A DNA stretch of 64,000 nucleotides from MWCR01 sp049325475 (GTDB lineage Bacteria; Patescibacteriota; Patescibacteriia; 2-12-FULL-60-25). Location: positions 37,173 through 101,172 of the forward strand of contig JBMOLN010000002.1 of assembly GCA_049325475.1 (NCBI GenBank). Reading direction: 5' to 3'. Below, one piece after another: positions 1-8,232 of the stretch; the first letter of the stretch is position 1; every line of letters starts with the position of its first letter. A program made the position numbers and the translations under genes. The notes under the pieces were generated by a model. That model was not told the origin of the DNA and did no database searches. It saw nothing but the letters and a program-made list of their open reading frames with translations.

Positions 1-2
1 GC

Positions 3-1046
3 AAGAAAGAGCGTATCGGACGCATTGTGCGCATGCACGCAAACAGCCGAGAAGAAGTGGAAGAGGTTTATGCCGGTGACATTGCCGCGGCTGTCGGTCT
101 TAAAGAAACATTTACCGGGCACTCTCTTTGCGATGAGGATCATCCGATTTTGTTGGAAACGATTACAATTCCGGAACCGGTTATTGATATTGCCATTGAA
201 CCCAAAACGAAAGCGGACCAGGAAAAGATGGGCATCGCCATGCAAAAATTGGCCGAAGAAGATCCTTCATTCCATGTCAGGACAGATGAGGAGACATTGC
301 AGACAATTATTTCCGGCATGGGTGAATTGCATTTGGAAATCATTGTTGACCGCATGAAGCGCGAGTTTGGTGTTGAAGCGAACGTTGGCAAGCCCCAAGT
401 TGCCTATAAAGAAGCGATTAAAGGCGAAGCTGAAGGCGAGGGCAAATTCATCCGCCAGTCCGGCGGCCGCGGCCAGTACGGACATTGCTGGATTAAGGTT
501 GAACCTCAAGAACGCGGAGCGGGTTATGAATTTATCAATGATATCAAAGGCGGTATTATCCCGCGCGAGTACATCCAGCCGATCAATAAAGGCATTCAGG
601 AAGCCGCGCAAAGAGGCGTGGTGGCCGGTTATCCGGTTTTGGATTTTAAGGCCACGGTTTATGACGGTTCATATCATGACGTTGACTCTTCGGAAGCTGC
701 ATTTAAAATTGCCGCATCAATGGCATTTCGGGCCGCTTGTGAAAAGGCGGGCATGTCAATTTTGGAACCGATCGAAAAAGTGGAAGTTGTTGTCCCCGAA
801 GAATACATGGGAGATATCATGGGTGATTTGAACTCCAAGCGCGGACAGATAAATTCGATGGAAGACCGTATGGGCATGAAAGTTATCAGCGCCGAAGTTC
901 CGCTCGCGGAAATGTTTGGTTATGCGACTTCGATGCGTTCCATGACACAAGGCCGCGGTTCATATTCCATGGAGTTTGATCATTATGCACCGGTGCCGGC
1001 CAATGTACAGGCGGAGATCATTGAGGGTAAAACGAAAAAACGATAA
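3..1046 (+). CDS. fusA: Elongation factor G, 3' part (start outside window)
   Basis: This is the C-terminal 347 residues of the translocation GTPase EF-G, open from the window edge in the frame starting at base 3. The GTPase domain is missing. The part seen runs from the end of domain II through domains III-V and includes the conserved GMGELHLEI stretch of domain III and the SGGRGQYGH stretch of domain IV. The ending GKTKKR is typical. It is followed by a bidirectional terminator, which separates it from the antisense gene that comes next. rpsL and rpsG are expected upstream, outside the window. Confidence 0.97.
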   Translation, partial: KKERIGRIVRMHANSREEVEEVYAGDIAAAVGLKETFTGHSLCDEDHPILLETITIPEPVIDIAIEPKTKADQEKMGIAMQKLAEEDPSFHVRTDEETLQTIISGMGELHLEIIVDRMKREFGVEANVGKPQVAYKEAIKGEAEGEGKFIRQSGGRGQYGHCWIKVEPQERGAGYEFINDIKGGIIPREYIQPINKGIQEAAQRGVVAGYPVLDFKATVYDGSYHDVDSSEAAFKIAASMAFRAACEKAGMSILEPIEKVEVVVPEEYMGDIMGDLNSKRGQINSMEDRMGMKVISAEVPLAEMFGYATSMRSMTQGRGSYSMEFDHYAPVPANVQAEIIEGKTKKR

Positions 1047-1105
1047 ATGGACTCAAGTCTCAAGATTTAAGTTTAAAGCTTAAGGCTCAAAGTTGAAAAT
1101 AAAAG

Positions 1106-1130
1106 AATCCCGGTTTAGGCCGGGATTTTG
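1106..1130. terminator. Bidirectional intrinsic terminator between fusA and the convergent gene
   Basis: Perfect 8-bp stem AATCCCGG/CCGGGATT with a 6-nt loop. A T-rich run follows on the plus side and an A-rich run precedes it, so it can serve both converging transcripts. Confidence 0.8.
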
Positions 1131-1131
1131 T

Positions 1132-2169
1132 TTAAGTAATAACATTGAAATCGCATTTTTTATTGAGTATTCCAATGCCCTCAAGCTGGTGTTTTTGAGT
1201 TTTGGCAAAGAATGCAAACCAAGAAACGCTATCGGGCGGCCGAAAGTAATCGGGGTTTTGAGAAAATCCGCCGCCGATGAGATTTGCCGAATCAGAATCC
1301 ATGATGAATATCGTCGGACAGTTGGAACTTTGGCTTTCAATAAGCCGCCGCAGCTCGCAGCTGTCTTTGACATCAATCGGATATGACGGGACGCGCGTAT
1401 GTTGTAATTTTAAGGCTCTTATGGGCGGTTCATCGGAGTGCAGATGCGTAACTCTATCGCGGTAAATAATCCGCAAGCAATCGCGTTTGAGGAGCGCGAA
1501 CAGGTTTTTTGTGAGCCTGTCCAATCGGCCGTTGCTTAGATTTTCGGTTGTTTTCGTCAGGCCGATGACAATTATGATGCGTCCTGTCTGATTATCGATT
1601 AATTGAATGGCATGTGTGAGCCTGCTTTTCCCGTCCAAGAAAGGCGTCAGATCCGCCCGGGGAGCATCTGCGGCCGCCGCCGGTTGTTGTTTGGTTTTAA
1701 TTTCAGAAGGCGGGATGTCGTCATCAATCGCCTGAATGTCGTTTGTACTGGGGATTTCCACGCTGATTCTTTGACCGTCAGCCGAAGCGGTTATCATTTC
1801 TCCAAGCAGTGATGACAGTGTTTGATACTGCTCTTCGCTAATGGCAATGGTTGAGACGACGTGGTCGTTTTTAATCACGAAACACATTTCGCGCGTAGGG
1901 TCAATCCAATATTCGGCAGTGTCGGAGTTTTTGTGACGAGCGGGATGGCGGAAAATTAGGGATGTCTGATAGCTCAGAACTTGTGATTCGCGCAAAGCCA
2001 AACGCATTTGCCTCCGGACATATGAGCGTTTATCCAGGTCTTCATCCGTCGCCGTACCCGGGTATATGAAAGACGCGTCAGCTCCGTGGATTTCGAGCCA
2101 GCGCTGCATGGCATGATGGGTGATGTAAATTTTTCTTCCGCAGTATAGCGGCGCCGGTTTGCGGCTCAT
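1132..2169 (-). CDS. Uncharacterised accessory protein (345 aa)
   Basis: I do not recognise a family. The reading frame extends upstream, but the start at 2169 is chosen because it follows a clear AGGAG site. The N-terminal third (residues about 10-120) looks like a compact domain opening with ITHHAMQRW and containing an FVIKND strand. A Pro/Ala/Asp-rich linker (about 150-175) follows, then a second globular region of about 165 residues. A TTGACA-17-TTTATT promoter lies upstream and a terminator downstream, so it is a single-gene unit inserted antisense between fusA and tuf. It belongs to the Shine-Dalgarno class of accessory genes. Confidence 0.75.
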   Translation of the reverse strand: MSRKPAPLYCGRKIYITHHAMQRWLEIHGADASFIYPGTATDEDLDKRSYVRRQMRLALRESQVLSYQTSLIFRHPARHKNSDTAEYWIDPTREMCFVIKNDHVVSTIAISEEQYQTLSSLLGEMITASADGQRISVEIPSTNDIQAIDDDIPPSEIKTKQQPAAAADAPRADLTPFLDGKSRLTHAIQLIDNQTGRIIIVIGLTKTTENLSNGRLDRLTKNLFALLKRDCLRIIYRDRVTHLHSDEPPIRALKLQHTRVPSYPIDVKDSCELRRLIESQSSNCPTIFIMDSDSANLIGGGFSQNPDYFRPPDSVSWFAFFAKTQKHQLEGIGILNKKCDFNVIT

Positions 2170-2218
2170 CACATGACGCTCCTTTTTTTGTTGTGAAGGT
2201 GCCATTACCTTAACGCTT

Positions 2219-2247
2219 AATAAAGCATAAATATTACCAAGTGTCAA
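2219..2247 (-). promoter_or_regulatory. Sigma70-type promoter of the antisense accessory gene
   Basis: Minus strand reads TTGACA, a 17-bp spacer ending in TATGC, then TTTATT. It lies 50 bp upstream of the chosen start at 2169. Confidence 0.65.
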
Positions 2248-2280
2248 AGTATTGCCTTTAATCAGATATCGTGATGAACT

Positions 2281-2700
2281 ATGTTCAATATGTCATGGAA
2301 AAATTTATTTAAAAAAGCCAACAAGCTGGGCATGCCTATCATTGTGACCAATGAAGAAGCAAAAAATCCAATGGTTATCTTATCGCTCGATGCTTATGAG
2401 GATCTGGTAAATGATGATTTTGAGTTTGGGGATATGGGGATGGGTTTGGATGTGGATGATTTTGGCGATGATTTTGATATCAAGCAATCCGAGCCGGATT
2501 CCAGAGCTGAATCAGCGTTTGAATTTGAACCGGAATCCATCATGGAGTTGCCGGATTTCTCTCAAGAAAGCGAAAAAATGGAGGATGCGTCCACAGAAGA
2601 AGTTGATATTGAGGAGTCGGAAATTACAAAAAAAGACGCGGATTTTTCATTGGAGGACAGGTTTTACTTCGAGCCTTTGGAAGATGAGGCCAAAAAATAG
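2281..2700 (+). CDS. Phd/YefM antitoxin-like protein with acidic tail
   Basis: The first 45 residues resemble the N-terminal fold of Phd/YefM antitoxins: a helix, the strand PIIVTNEE, then PMVILSLDAYEDL. Residues 46-139 are a very acidic low-complexity tail rich in Asp, Glu and Phe. No toxin gene is adjacent (tuf follows), so a classical toxin-antitoxin role is doubtful; a solitary DNA-binding or adaptor protein is as likely. No Shine-Dalgarno is visible and the start could be the Met three codons later. Confidence 0.6.
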   Translation: MFNMSWKNLFKKANKLGMPIIVTNEEAKNPMVILSLDAYEDLVNDDFEFGDMGMGLDVDDFGDDFDIKQSEPDSRAESAFEFEPESIMELPDFSQESEKMEDASTEEVDIEESEITKKDADFSLEDRFYFEPLEDEAKK

Positions 2701-2707
2701 CTTGCTC

Positions 2708-2736
2708 TTGCGTAATTTTTGGAGAAATGATATAGT
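2708..2736 (+). promoter_or_regulatory. Probable tuf promoter
   Basis: TTGCGT, 17-bp spacer, TATAGT, about 100 bp before tuf. A small TTTCAG/CTGAAA hairpin near 2777 lies in the resulting leader. Confidence 0.5.
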
Positions 2737-2835
2737 CTTCATCGCTTTATAAGAATTAATTAATTTTTTAGCGTTTTTCAGCTAGACTGAAAGCCCGGCC
2801 CATGAGGCAATGAGGCAAAACGCACTGAAGTCATT

Positions 2836-4026
2836 ATGGCGGAAACATTTGAGCGTAATAAGCCGCACGTGAACGTAGGTACAATCGGCCACGTGGATCA
2901 CGGCAAAACAACGTTAACAGCAGCGATTCTTAAAGTATTGGCTGCGAATGGCCTCAAGGCCGATGAAAAGCGTGTTGATGCTTTGGACAAAGCTCCGGAG
3001 TCAAAATCACGCGGTATTACTATTGCTACAGCGCACGTGGAATATGAAACAGAAAATCGTCACTATGCGCACGTGGACTGCCCGGGACACGCAGATTACA
3101 TTAAGAACATGATTACAGGCGCGGCCCAGATGGACGGCGCGATTTTGGTTGTTGCCGCCACAGACGGCCCGATGCCTCAAACACGCGAGCACATTCTTTT
3201 AGCCCGTCAGGTAGGCGTTCCGGCAATTGTTGTCTTTTTAAATAAAACCGACATGGTGGATGATCCGGAACTTGTGGATCTTGTGGAAGAAGAAGTCCGC
3301 GAATTGCTGAAGAAATATGAATTTGACGGCGACAATGCGCCAGTTATCCGCGGCAGTGCTTTGAAAGCCTTGGAAAATCCAACCGACGCGGAATCCGCGA
3401 AGCCGATTTTGGATTTGATGGCCAAATTGGATGAATACATCCCCGAACCGGTACGTGAAACCGAAAAAGATTTCTTAATGCCTATTGAAGACGTGTTTTC
3501 GATCGAAGGACGCGGAACTGTTGTGACCGGTCGTATTGAGCGCGGTCAGGTTAAAGTTAATGAAGAAGTTGAAATCGTGGGTTTGGGCGAGACCCGCAAG
3601 ACGGTTGTGACCGGTATTGAAATGTTTAATAAATCATTGCAAGAAGGCAAGGCCGGCGATAACGCAGGTATTCTTTTGCGCGGTATCCGCAAAGAAGAAG
3701 TCGAGCGCGGTCAGGTTTTGGCCAAGCCGGGTTCGATCACGCCTCACGTTGAATTTGAAGCCCAAATTTACGCATTAACCAAAGACGAGGGCGGCCGCCA
3801 TAAGCCCTTTGTATCCGGATATAAACCGCAATTCTATATCAGAACCACAGATGTTACCGGCGAAGTGACCTTGGGCGAGGGTGTTGCAATGGTTCAGCCC
3901 GGCGATGAAGTTAAGATTAATGTTAAACTGATTACACCGGTCGCCATGGAAGAGAAGATGCGTTTTGCTATCCGCGAGGGCGGCAGAACGGTTGGCGCAG
4001 GTGTTGTCACCAGTATTACCAAGTAA
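2836..4026 (+). CDS. tuf: Elongation factor Tu
   Basis: Full-length EF-Tu (396 aa), the GTPase that delivers aminoacyl-tRNA to the ribosome. G1 GHVDHGKTT, DCPGHADY (G3) and NKTD (G4) are all present, followed by the two beta-barrel domains and the usual C-terminal end GVVTSITK. It is transcribed ahead of rpsJ, as in str operons, but separated from fusA by two accessory genes. Its start lacks a Shine-Dalgarno site. Confidence 0.99.
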   Translation: MAETFERNKPHVNVGTIGHVDHGKTTLTAAILKVLAANGLKADEKRVDALDKAPESKSRGITIATAHVEYETENRHYAHVDCPGHADYIKNMITGAAQMDGAILVVAATDGPMPQTREHILLARQVGVPAIVVFLNKTDMVDDPELVDLVEEEVRELLKKYEFDGDNAPVIRGSALKALENPTDAESAKPILDLMAKLDEYIPEPVRETEKDFLMPIEDVFSIEGRGTVVTGRIERGQVKVNEEVEIVGLGETRKTVVTGIEMFNKSLQEGKAGDNAGILLRGIRKEEVERGQVLAKPGSITPHVEFEAQIYALTKDEGGRHKPFVSGYKPQFYIRTTDVTGEVTLGEGVAMVQPGDEVKINVKLITPVAMEEKMRFAIREGGRTVGAGVVTSITK

Positions 4027-4064
4027 AAAAAAGTTCATATTTTATAAATTTAATTTGCACTTAA

Positions 4065-4109
4065 TATAATGTCCGCTTCGACACTCACAGATCCTGTCGG
4101 ATCCGTGAG
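4065..4109 (+). promoter_or_regulatory. rpsJ promoter -10 and leader hairpin
   Basis: A TATAAT hexamer at 4065-4070 with only a weak -35 (TTATAA) is followed by a strong hairpin at 4084-4109: CTCAC-GATCC pairing with GGATC-GTGAG around TGTC, with one A/C mismatch. The hairpin sits in the leader of the S10 cluster, where bacteria often place autoregulatory structures; that role here is inference. Confidence 0.45.
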
Positions 4110-4133
4110 AAGGTCGGGGGGACGGGAACGATC

Positions 4134-4481
4134 ATGGCTGAAGCCGCTACAACAAAAAAAGTTGCCAAAGAATCCGGGGCGCGAATCCGAATAAAGATTC
4201 GTGCTTACGATCATAAAATTATTGATCAGGCAACCCGCACGATTATTGAAACCGCGGAACGAACCGGGGCCCAGGTGATCGGTCCCGTCCCTTTGCCGAC
4301 CGAAAAACGCAAGTGGACTGTGAACCGTTCGACATTTGTTCATAAGAATGCCAGAGAACAATTCGAGATGAGAATTCATAAGCGAATCGTTGATATTGTC
4401 GAAGCCAGCGCCAAGACGATTGATTCTTTGACCAGTTTGAACCTTCCATCCGGAGTCGACGTCGAGATCAAGATGTCATAG
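4134..4481 (+). CDS. rpsJ: 30S ribosomal protein S10
   Basis: S10 (115 aa), a small-subunit head protein and first gene of the S10 cluster. The core begins at residue 17 (RIRIKIRAYD) and includes the GPVPLPTEK and STFVHKNAREQFE segments of the long tRNA-proximal loop. It is slightly longer than usual because of a basic Ala/Thr/Lys N-terminus. A gap of about 410 bp separates it from rplC. Confidence 0.98.
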   Translation: MAEAATTKKVAKESGARIRIKIRAYDHKIIDQATRTIIETAERTGAQVIGPVPLPTEKRKWTVNRSTFVHKNAREQFEMRIHKRIVDIVEASAKTIDSLTSLNLPSGVDVEIKMS

Positions 4482-4484
4482 GAC

Positions 4485-4519
4485 GTACTTCGTACGTCGT
4501 ACATCGTACAAAGTTCTAA
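4485..4519. repeat. 7-bp array, GTACNNN type
   Basis: Five in-phase heptamers immediately after the rpsJ stop; the first four begin GTAC, the last GTTC. Confidence 0.8.
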
Positions 4520-4593
4520 GTAAAAAAAAATAATAATAAAAAAGATTTCGTACCCCCATTTAAATTCCCAAGGAGAAAGTTGTCCTCTTTGTC

Positions 4594-4614
4594 ATGGAAC
4601 ATGGAACATGGAAC
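4594..4614. repeat. 7-bp array, ATGGAAC type
   Basis: Three identical heptamers ATGGAAC in tandem. Confidence 0.75.
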
Positions 4615-4892
4615 ATCGATAAAGATAGAGCACATAAGCGATATGTGTTTGACGGGCATAACCTCCCTGCGGCGAGTCACTGAATGGGTTAACTAATTTT
4701 TTGCTAAATTTATTGGTTTTGAAATATTCCTCTGCAATTTAGATCGCTCAGAGGTCAGAAACAAATAACTACGTCCCACGTTGAGGAATTGGTTATTGGT
4801 TTCTGGCTTTTGTTTTTAGATAAATTCTAAAAATCCAAACATGTCCAGCGGACCAAAGTTTGGGCCGGAACGTCAATAAAGACGAAAAATAT

Positions 4893-5495
4893 ATGAAATT
4901 CATTCTTGCCAAAAAACTTGAGATGTCTCAAGTGTATACACCGGAGGGAAAAGTAATACCCGTGACTCTTGTGCAAGCGGGTCCTTGTGTTATTACACAA
5001 GTCAAAAATCAAGAACAAGACGGATACACTTCCGTGCAAGTCGGTTTTTTAAATGCCAAGCGTTTAAACAAACCAATGGAGGGACATTTAAAAGAATTGC
5101 CGAAATTAAAAATTCTGCGTGAATTCAGAATTGATGATGCGGGAGAGTTGAAGCGCGGAGATGTGATAGAGGCTAAACAATTTGCAGCCGAGGAAGTTGT
5201 TGATGTTATGGGAACTTCAAAAGGCCGGGGATTCCAAGGTGTCGTTAAACGCCATGGCTTTCATGGTCATCCGGCTTCGCATGGTCATAAGGATCAGCTG
5301 CGCATGCCCGGTTCAATCGGAGCAGGCGGCGTGCAAAAGGTTTTTAAAGGACAAAGAATGGCCGGCCACATGGGAGATGATCAGGTGACGGTCAAGAATT
5401 TAAAAATAGTAGAAGTACGGGAAGACGGAGTACTGGCGATAAAAGGAGCGGTTCCGGGAGCGCGTAATTCAATATTAAAGATTAAATCCGTTTAA
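4893..5495 (+). CDS. rplC: 50S ribosomal protein L3
   Basis: L3 (200 aa), an early assembly protein at the peptidyl-transferase region. The conserved region TSKGRGFQGVVKRH and the RMPGSIG segment are present. The frame opens 11 codons earlier, but the ATG at 4893 is chosen because it begins the conserved N-terminus MKFILAKK and has the A/T-rich start context shared by neighbours. It is separated from rplD by only 4 bases. Confidence 0.97.
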   Translation: MKFILAKKLEMSQVYTPEGKVIPVTLVQAGPCVITQVKNQEQDGYTSVQVGFLNAKRLNKPMEGHLKELPKLKILREFRIDDAGELKRGDVIEAKQFAAEEVVDVMGTSKGRGFQGVVKRHGFHGHPASHGHKDQLRMPGSIGAGGVQKVFKGQRMAGHMGDDQVTVKNLKIVEVREDGVLAIKGAVPGARNSILKIKSV

Positions 5496-5499
5496 AAAT

Positions 5500-6126
5500 A
5501 TGCCAAGCGTAAAGATTTTTAATGTAAAAGGAGAAAACATCGGCAGTGCGGATCTTTCCGACGCGCATTTTGGAGTTAAGGCGAAATCAACTTTGATCCA
5601 TCAGGTGGTTGTTGCGCAGCAAGCCGCAAAAAGAAGCGCATCGGCTCATACGAAAAACAGAGGTGAAGTAGCCGGCGGCGGAAAGAAGCCATGGAAACAA
5701 AAGGGTACGGGCAGAGCGCGGCACGGATCCACCAGATCGCCGATCTGGGTTGGCGGCGGCATCACTTTCGGTCCCAGGAACGAGAGAAATTATGTTGTTA
5801 AAATAAACCGCAAAGTTAAGAAGCAGGTTTTGTTTATGGTATTGTCAGACAGGGTTAAGCATGAAAAGTTATTTTTAGTGGACAATTTGCCAACAGAAAC
5901 GCCCAAGACAAATATTTTGGCGGGATGGATGAAAAAATTACCGGTCAGCCGCAAGGTTATGATTGTGATATCCGAGTCGAATCCGCTTTTAGTGCGTATG
6001 GCAAAGAATATTCCCAATGTACAAGTTGTGACGGTTAATGCTTTGCATGTCGCGGATATGGTGAAATATACAACGATAATTTTTGAGCAGGCCGCGATTC
6101 CTGCGTTTGAATCATTATACAAATAA
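5500..6126 (+). CDS. rplD: 50S ribosomal protein L4
   Basis: L4 (208 aa), an exit-tunnel protein. The conserved extended loop (GEVAGGGKKPWKQKGTGRAR then GSTRSPIWVGGG) is intact at residues about 48-90. In many bacteria L4 autoregulates the S10 operon; nothing in this spacing proves or excludes that here. Confidence 0.97.
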   Translation: MPSVKIFNVKGENIGSADLSDAHFGVKAKSTLIHQVVVAQQAAKRSASAHTKNRGEVAGGGKKPWKQKGTGRARHGSTRSPIWVGGGITFGPRNERNYVVKINRKVKKQVLFMVLSDRVKHEKLFLVDNLPTETPKTNILAGWMKKLPVSRKVMIVISESNPLLVRMAKNIPNVQVVTVNALHVADMVKYTTIIFEQAAIPAFESLYK

Positions 6127-6127
6127 T

Positions 6128-6586
6128 ATGGGTTTGTTTTCGAAAAAATCATCTGTAAAAGACAAGAAAGATGAAACAAAGAAGAAGTCCGCCAAAGTTT
6201 CCAAAAAGGAAGCCGAAGTTAAAGACGAAATAATAACACCGGAGTCTCAATCGGCGGGCAAGGATGTTAATGCGGCGGTCAAAACAAATAAAGGACAGGC
6301 CGGAATGTCTTTTAAGCTGCTGCTTGCACCGAAAGTCAGCGAAAAAGCCGCTTATTTGGCATCAAAAAATGTTTATGTTTTTGAAGTGCCGGTGACTGCG
6401 GAGAAAATAGAAATCGCCAAAGCGGTTCAGGATCTTTACGGAGTGAAAGTGATCGGAATCAGAACGATCAGAGGCAGGGGCAAAGCGATTCAGCGCGGCA
6501 GAAAAACGGGACGCAGGAATAATTGGAAAAAAGCGCTTGTGAGCGTTAAGAAAGGACAGACGATTGATCTGTACGAAGGAGTATAA
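6128..6586 (+). CDS. rplW: 50S ribosomal protein L23 with N-terminal extension
   Basis: The L23 core (exit-site protein that docks SRP and trigger factor) occupies residues about 62-153, with LAPKVSEKA near its start and the basic loop GRGKAIQRGRKTGRR. Residues 1-60 are a Lys/Ser/Glu-rich, probably disordered extension, so at 153 aa the protein is well above the usual 95-100. The start at 6128 follows the rplD stop by one base and has AATAAT directly upstream. Confidence 0.95.
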   Translation: MGLFSKKSSVKDKKDETKKKSAKVSKKEAEVKDEIITPESQSAGKDVNAAVKTNKGQAGMSFKLLLAPKVSEKAAYLASKNVYVFEVPVTAEKIEIAKAVQDLYGVKVIGIRTIRGRGKAIQRGRKTGRRNNWKKALVSVKKGQTIDLYEGV

Positions 6587-6590
6587 AAAT

Positions 6591-7436
6591 ATGCCTATTA
6601 AGAAATACCGACCAACAACAAATGGACGCCGAATTTCCTCGGTGCAGTCTTTTGCCGATGTTACCGCAAAACGCCCGGAAAAATCTTTGACGGTGCGCAG
6701 AAAGGAATTTGCCGGAAGAACAAACGGCAAGATTACGGTAAGACACCGCGGCGGGGGCCACAAACAGCTTTACAGAATCGTTGATTTTTTAAGAGATAAA
6801 ATTGATATACCGGCAGTTGTTAAAAGCATTGAATATGATCCGGTCAGAGGCGCAAGAATTTGTTTGCTGGCTTATAAGGATGGAGAAAAACGTTATATGA
6901 TCGCTCCGGATGGAATAAAGGTCAGCGACGTAATAATTACAACCAAAACCGCAGATGTGGAAATGAGCATCGGCAACAGATTGCCTTTGGCCAGGGTTCC
7001 GCTTGGCACAATTGTTCATGCGGTTGAGCTGGAACCGGGCATGGGCGCCAAATTGGCGCGCGGCGCGGGAATCGGTATTCGTTTGATGGCTGTTGAAGGC
7101 AAGTACGCGACTTTGAAGATGCCTTCGGGTGAAGTCAGAAATGTGAATAAGCAATGCATGGCAACCATCGGATCAGTATCCAATCCGGACTATAGATTGG
7201 TGAGATACGGCAAGGCGGGAAGAATGCGCCATAGAGGTATTAAGCCGACAGTGCGCGGCAAGGCTATGAATCCGATTGACCATCCTCATGGAGGAGGCGA
7301 AGGCAGACATCCTATCGGCATGAAGCATCCGAAGACCATATGGGGCAAACCGGCATTGGGTGTTAAGACACGCAGAAAGAATCGCATATCGGATAAGTTA
7401 ATTATTGAGCGCAGACGCAATAAACGAAGAAAGTAA
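6591..7436 (+). CDS. rplB: 50S ribosomal protein L2
   Basis: L2 (281 aa), needed for subunit association and peptidyl-transferase function. GRITVRHRGGG-like sequence (here GKITVRHRGGGHK) and the C-terminal NPIDHPHGGGEGRHPIG segment with its key histidine are present. The ATG at 6591 is preferred over an upstream in-frame ATG that overlaps rplW. Confidence 0.98.
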   Translation: MPIKKYRPTTNGRRISSVQSFADVTAKRPEKSLTVRRKEFAGRTNGKITVRHRGGGHKQLYRIVDFLRDKIDIPAVVKSIEYDPVRGARICLLAYKDGEKRYMIAPDGIKVSDVIITTKTADVEMSIGNRLPLARVPLGTIVHAVELEPGMGAKLARGAGIGIRLMAVEGKYATLKMPSGEVRNVNKQCMATIGSVSNPDYRLVRYGKAGRMRHRGIKPTVRGKAMNPIDHPHGGGEGRHPIGMKHPKTIWGKPALGVKTRRKNRISDKLIIERRRNKRRK

Positions 7437-7439
7437 AAT

Positions 7440-7742
7440 ATGTCTAGAAGTCTTAAAAAAGGGCCTTATATAGACGAGAAATTGCTCGCCAAGGCCGCCA
7501 AGATTAAACCGGGCGAAAAGATCGTGATAAAAACATGGTCGCGCGCGGCAATCATTACGCCGGAAATGGTGGGATTTACATTTGGGGTTCATAATGGCAA
7601 GCAACACATTCCGGTTTATGTTTTGGAAAGCATGGTCGGTCATAAATTGGGAGAGTTTTCTCCAACCAGAAAGTTTGTGCGACATGGCGGCAAAATGCAG
7701 AAATCAATCGAGCAAGGAAAGCCTGCGGCTCCCGCTAAATAA
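7440..7742 (+). CDS. rpsS: 30S ribosomal protein S19
   Basis: S19 (100 aa), in the 30S head. It begins MSRSLKKGP and holds the conserved KTWSRAA and GHKLGEFSPTR segments. It starts three bases after rplB ends. Confidence 0.98.
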   Translation: MSRSLKKGPYIDEKLLAKAAKIKPGEKIVIKTWSRAAIITPEMVGFTFGVHNGKQHIPVYVLESMVGHKLGEFSPTRKFVRHGGKMQKSIEQGKPAAPAK

Positions 7743-7750
7743 TCAAATAT

Positions 7751-8227
7751 ATGGAAGTAAAAGCAAAATTATCAAGTTTACACATGGCACCCCGAAAAGT
7801 CCGCCTAGCGGCGGGGCTCATTAGGAGATTGCCTGTCCCGGAAGCTGTTAAGCAGCTGCAATTTTTGAATAAAGCGGCGGCAAGACCGATGCTGAAGTTA
7901 TTGCAGTCAGCCATGGCCAATGCGGAACACAATTTTAAATTGGATCCGGGCAAGCTTTGGATAAAACATCTTACCGTAGACGGCGGGATGGTTATAAAAC
8001 GTTATCGTCCGAGGGCCTATGGCCGAGCCGGTACCATCCGCAAGCGAACTTCGCATGTGATTTTGATTTTGAGCGATGAGCCGCAAATGATGAAGGTTAA
8101 AAAGGTTTATAAATCCAGGAAGCCGCGGAAACCCGCAACCAGAACTCAGAATTCAGAACTCGGAACTCCGAAAGCGGAAGCTAAAAAGGAGGCGGAGGTT
8201 AAGAATGTTGAAACAACTAAGGAATAA
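7751..8227 (+). CDS. rplV: 50S ribosomal protein L22 with array-derived C-terminal tail
   Basis: L22 (158 aa) lines the exit tunnel. The core (residues 1-115) holds APRKVRLAAGLIR and RPRAYGRAGTIRKRTSH. The tail, residues about 120-158, is unusual: part of it (QNSELGT and neighbours, bases 8141-8168) is encoded by a 7-bp tandem array of the kind otherwise found between genes; the rest is Glu/Lys/Ala rich. Confidence 0.96.
   Translation: MEVKAKLSSLHMAPRKVRLAAGLIRRLPVPEAVKQLQFLNKAAARPMLKLLQSAMANAEHNFKLDPGKLWIKHLTVDGGMVIKRYRPRAYGRAGTIRKRTSHVILILSDEPQMMKVKKVYKSRKPRKPATRTQNSELGTPKAEAKKEAEVKNVETTKE
8141..8168. repeat. 7-bp array inside rplV
   Basis: Four in-phase heptamers of the form NGAANTC within the reading frame, encoding part of the L22 C-terminal extension. 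Confidence 0.8.
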
Positions 8228-8232
8228 ATAAT

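Larger units (their letters stand above)
4482..4892. other. Long spacer between rpsJ and rplC
   Basis: No supportable gene. It starts with two short 7-bp arrays (4485-4519 and 4594-4614); the rest is unstructured A/T-rich sequence that may hold a promoter for the rplC-secY transcript, though I cannot point to convincing hexamers. Confidence 0.5.

Noticed and set aside
1093..1386. Plus-strand frame opposite the accessory gene
   Set aside because: It begins inside the terminator stem region and has no family resemblance; judged a shadow frame.
2281..2700. Toxin-antitoxin pair
   Set aside because: Only a Phd-like N-terminus is seen; the neighbouring genes do not encode a toxin-like protein.
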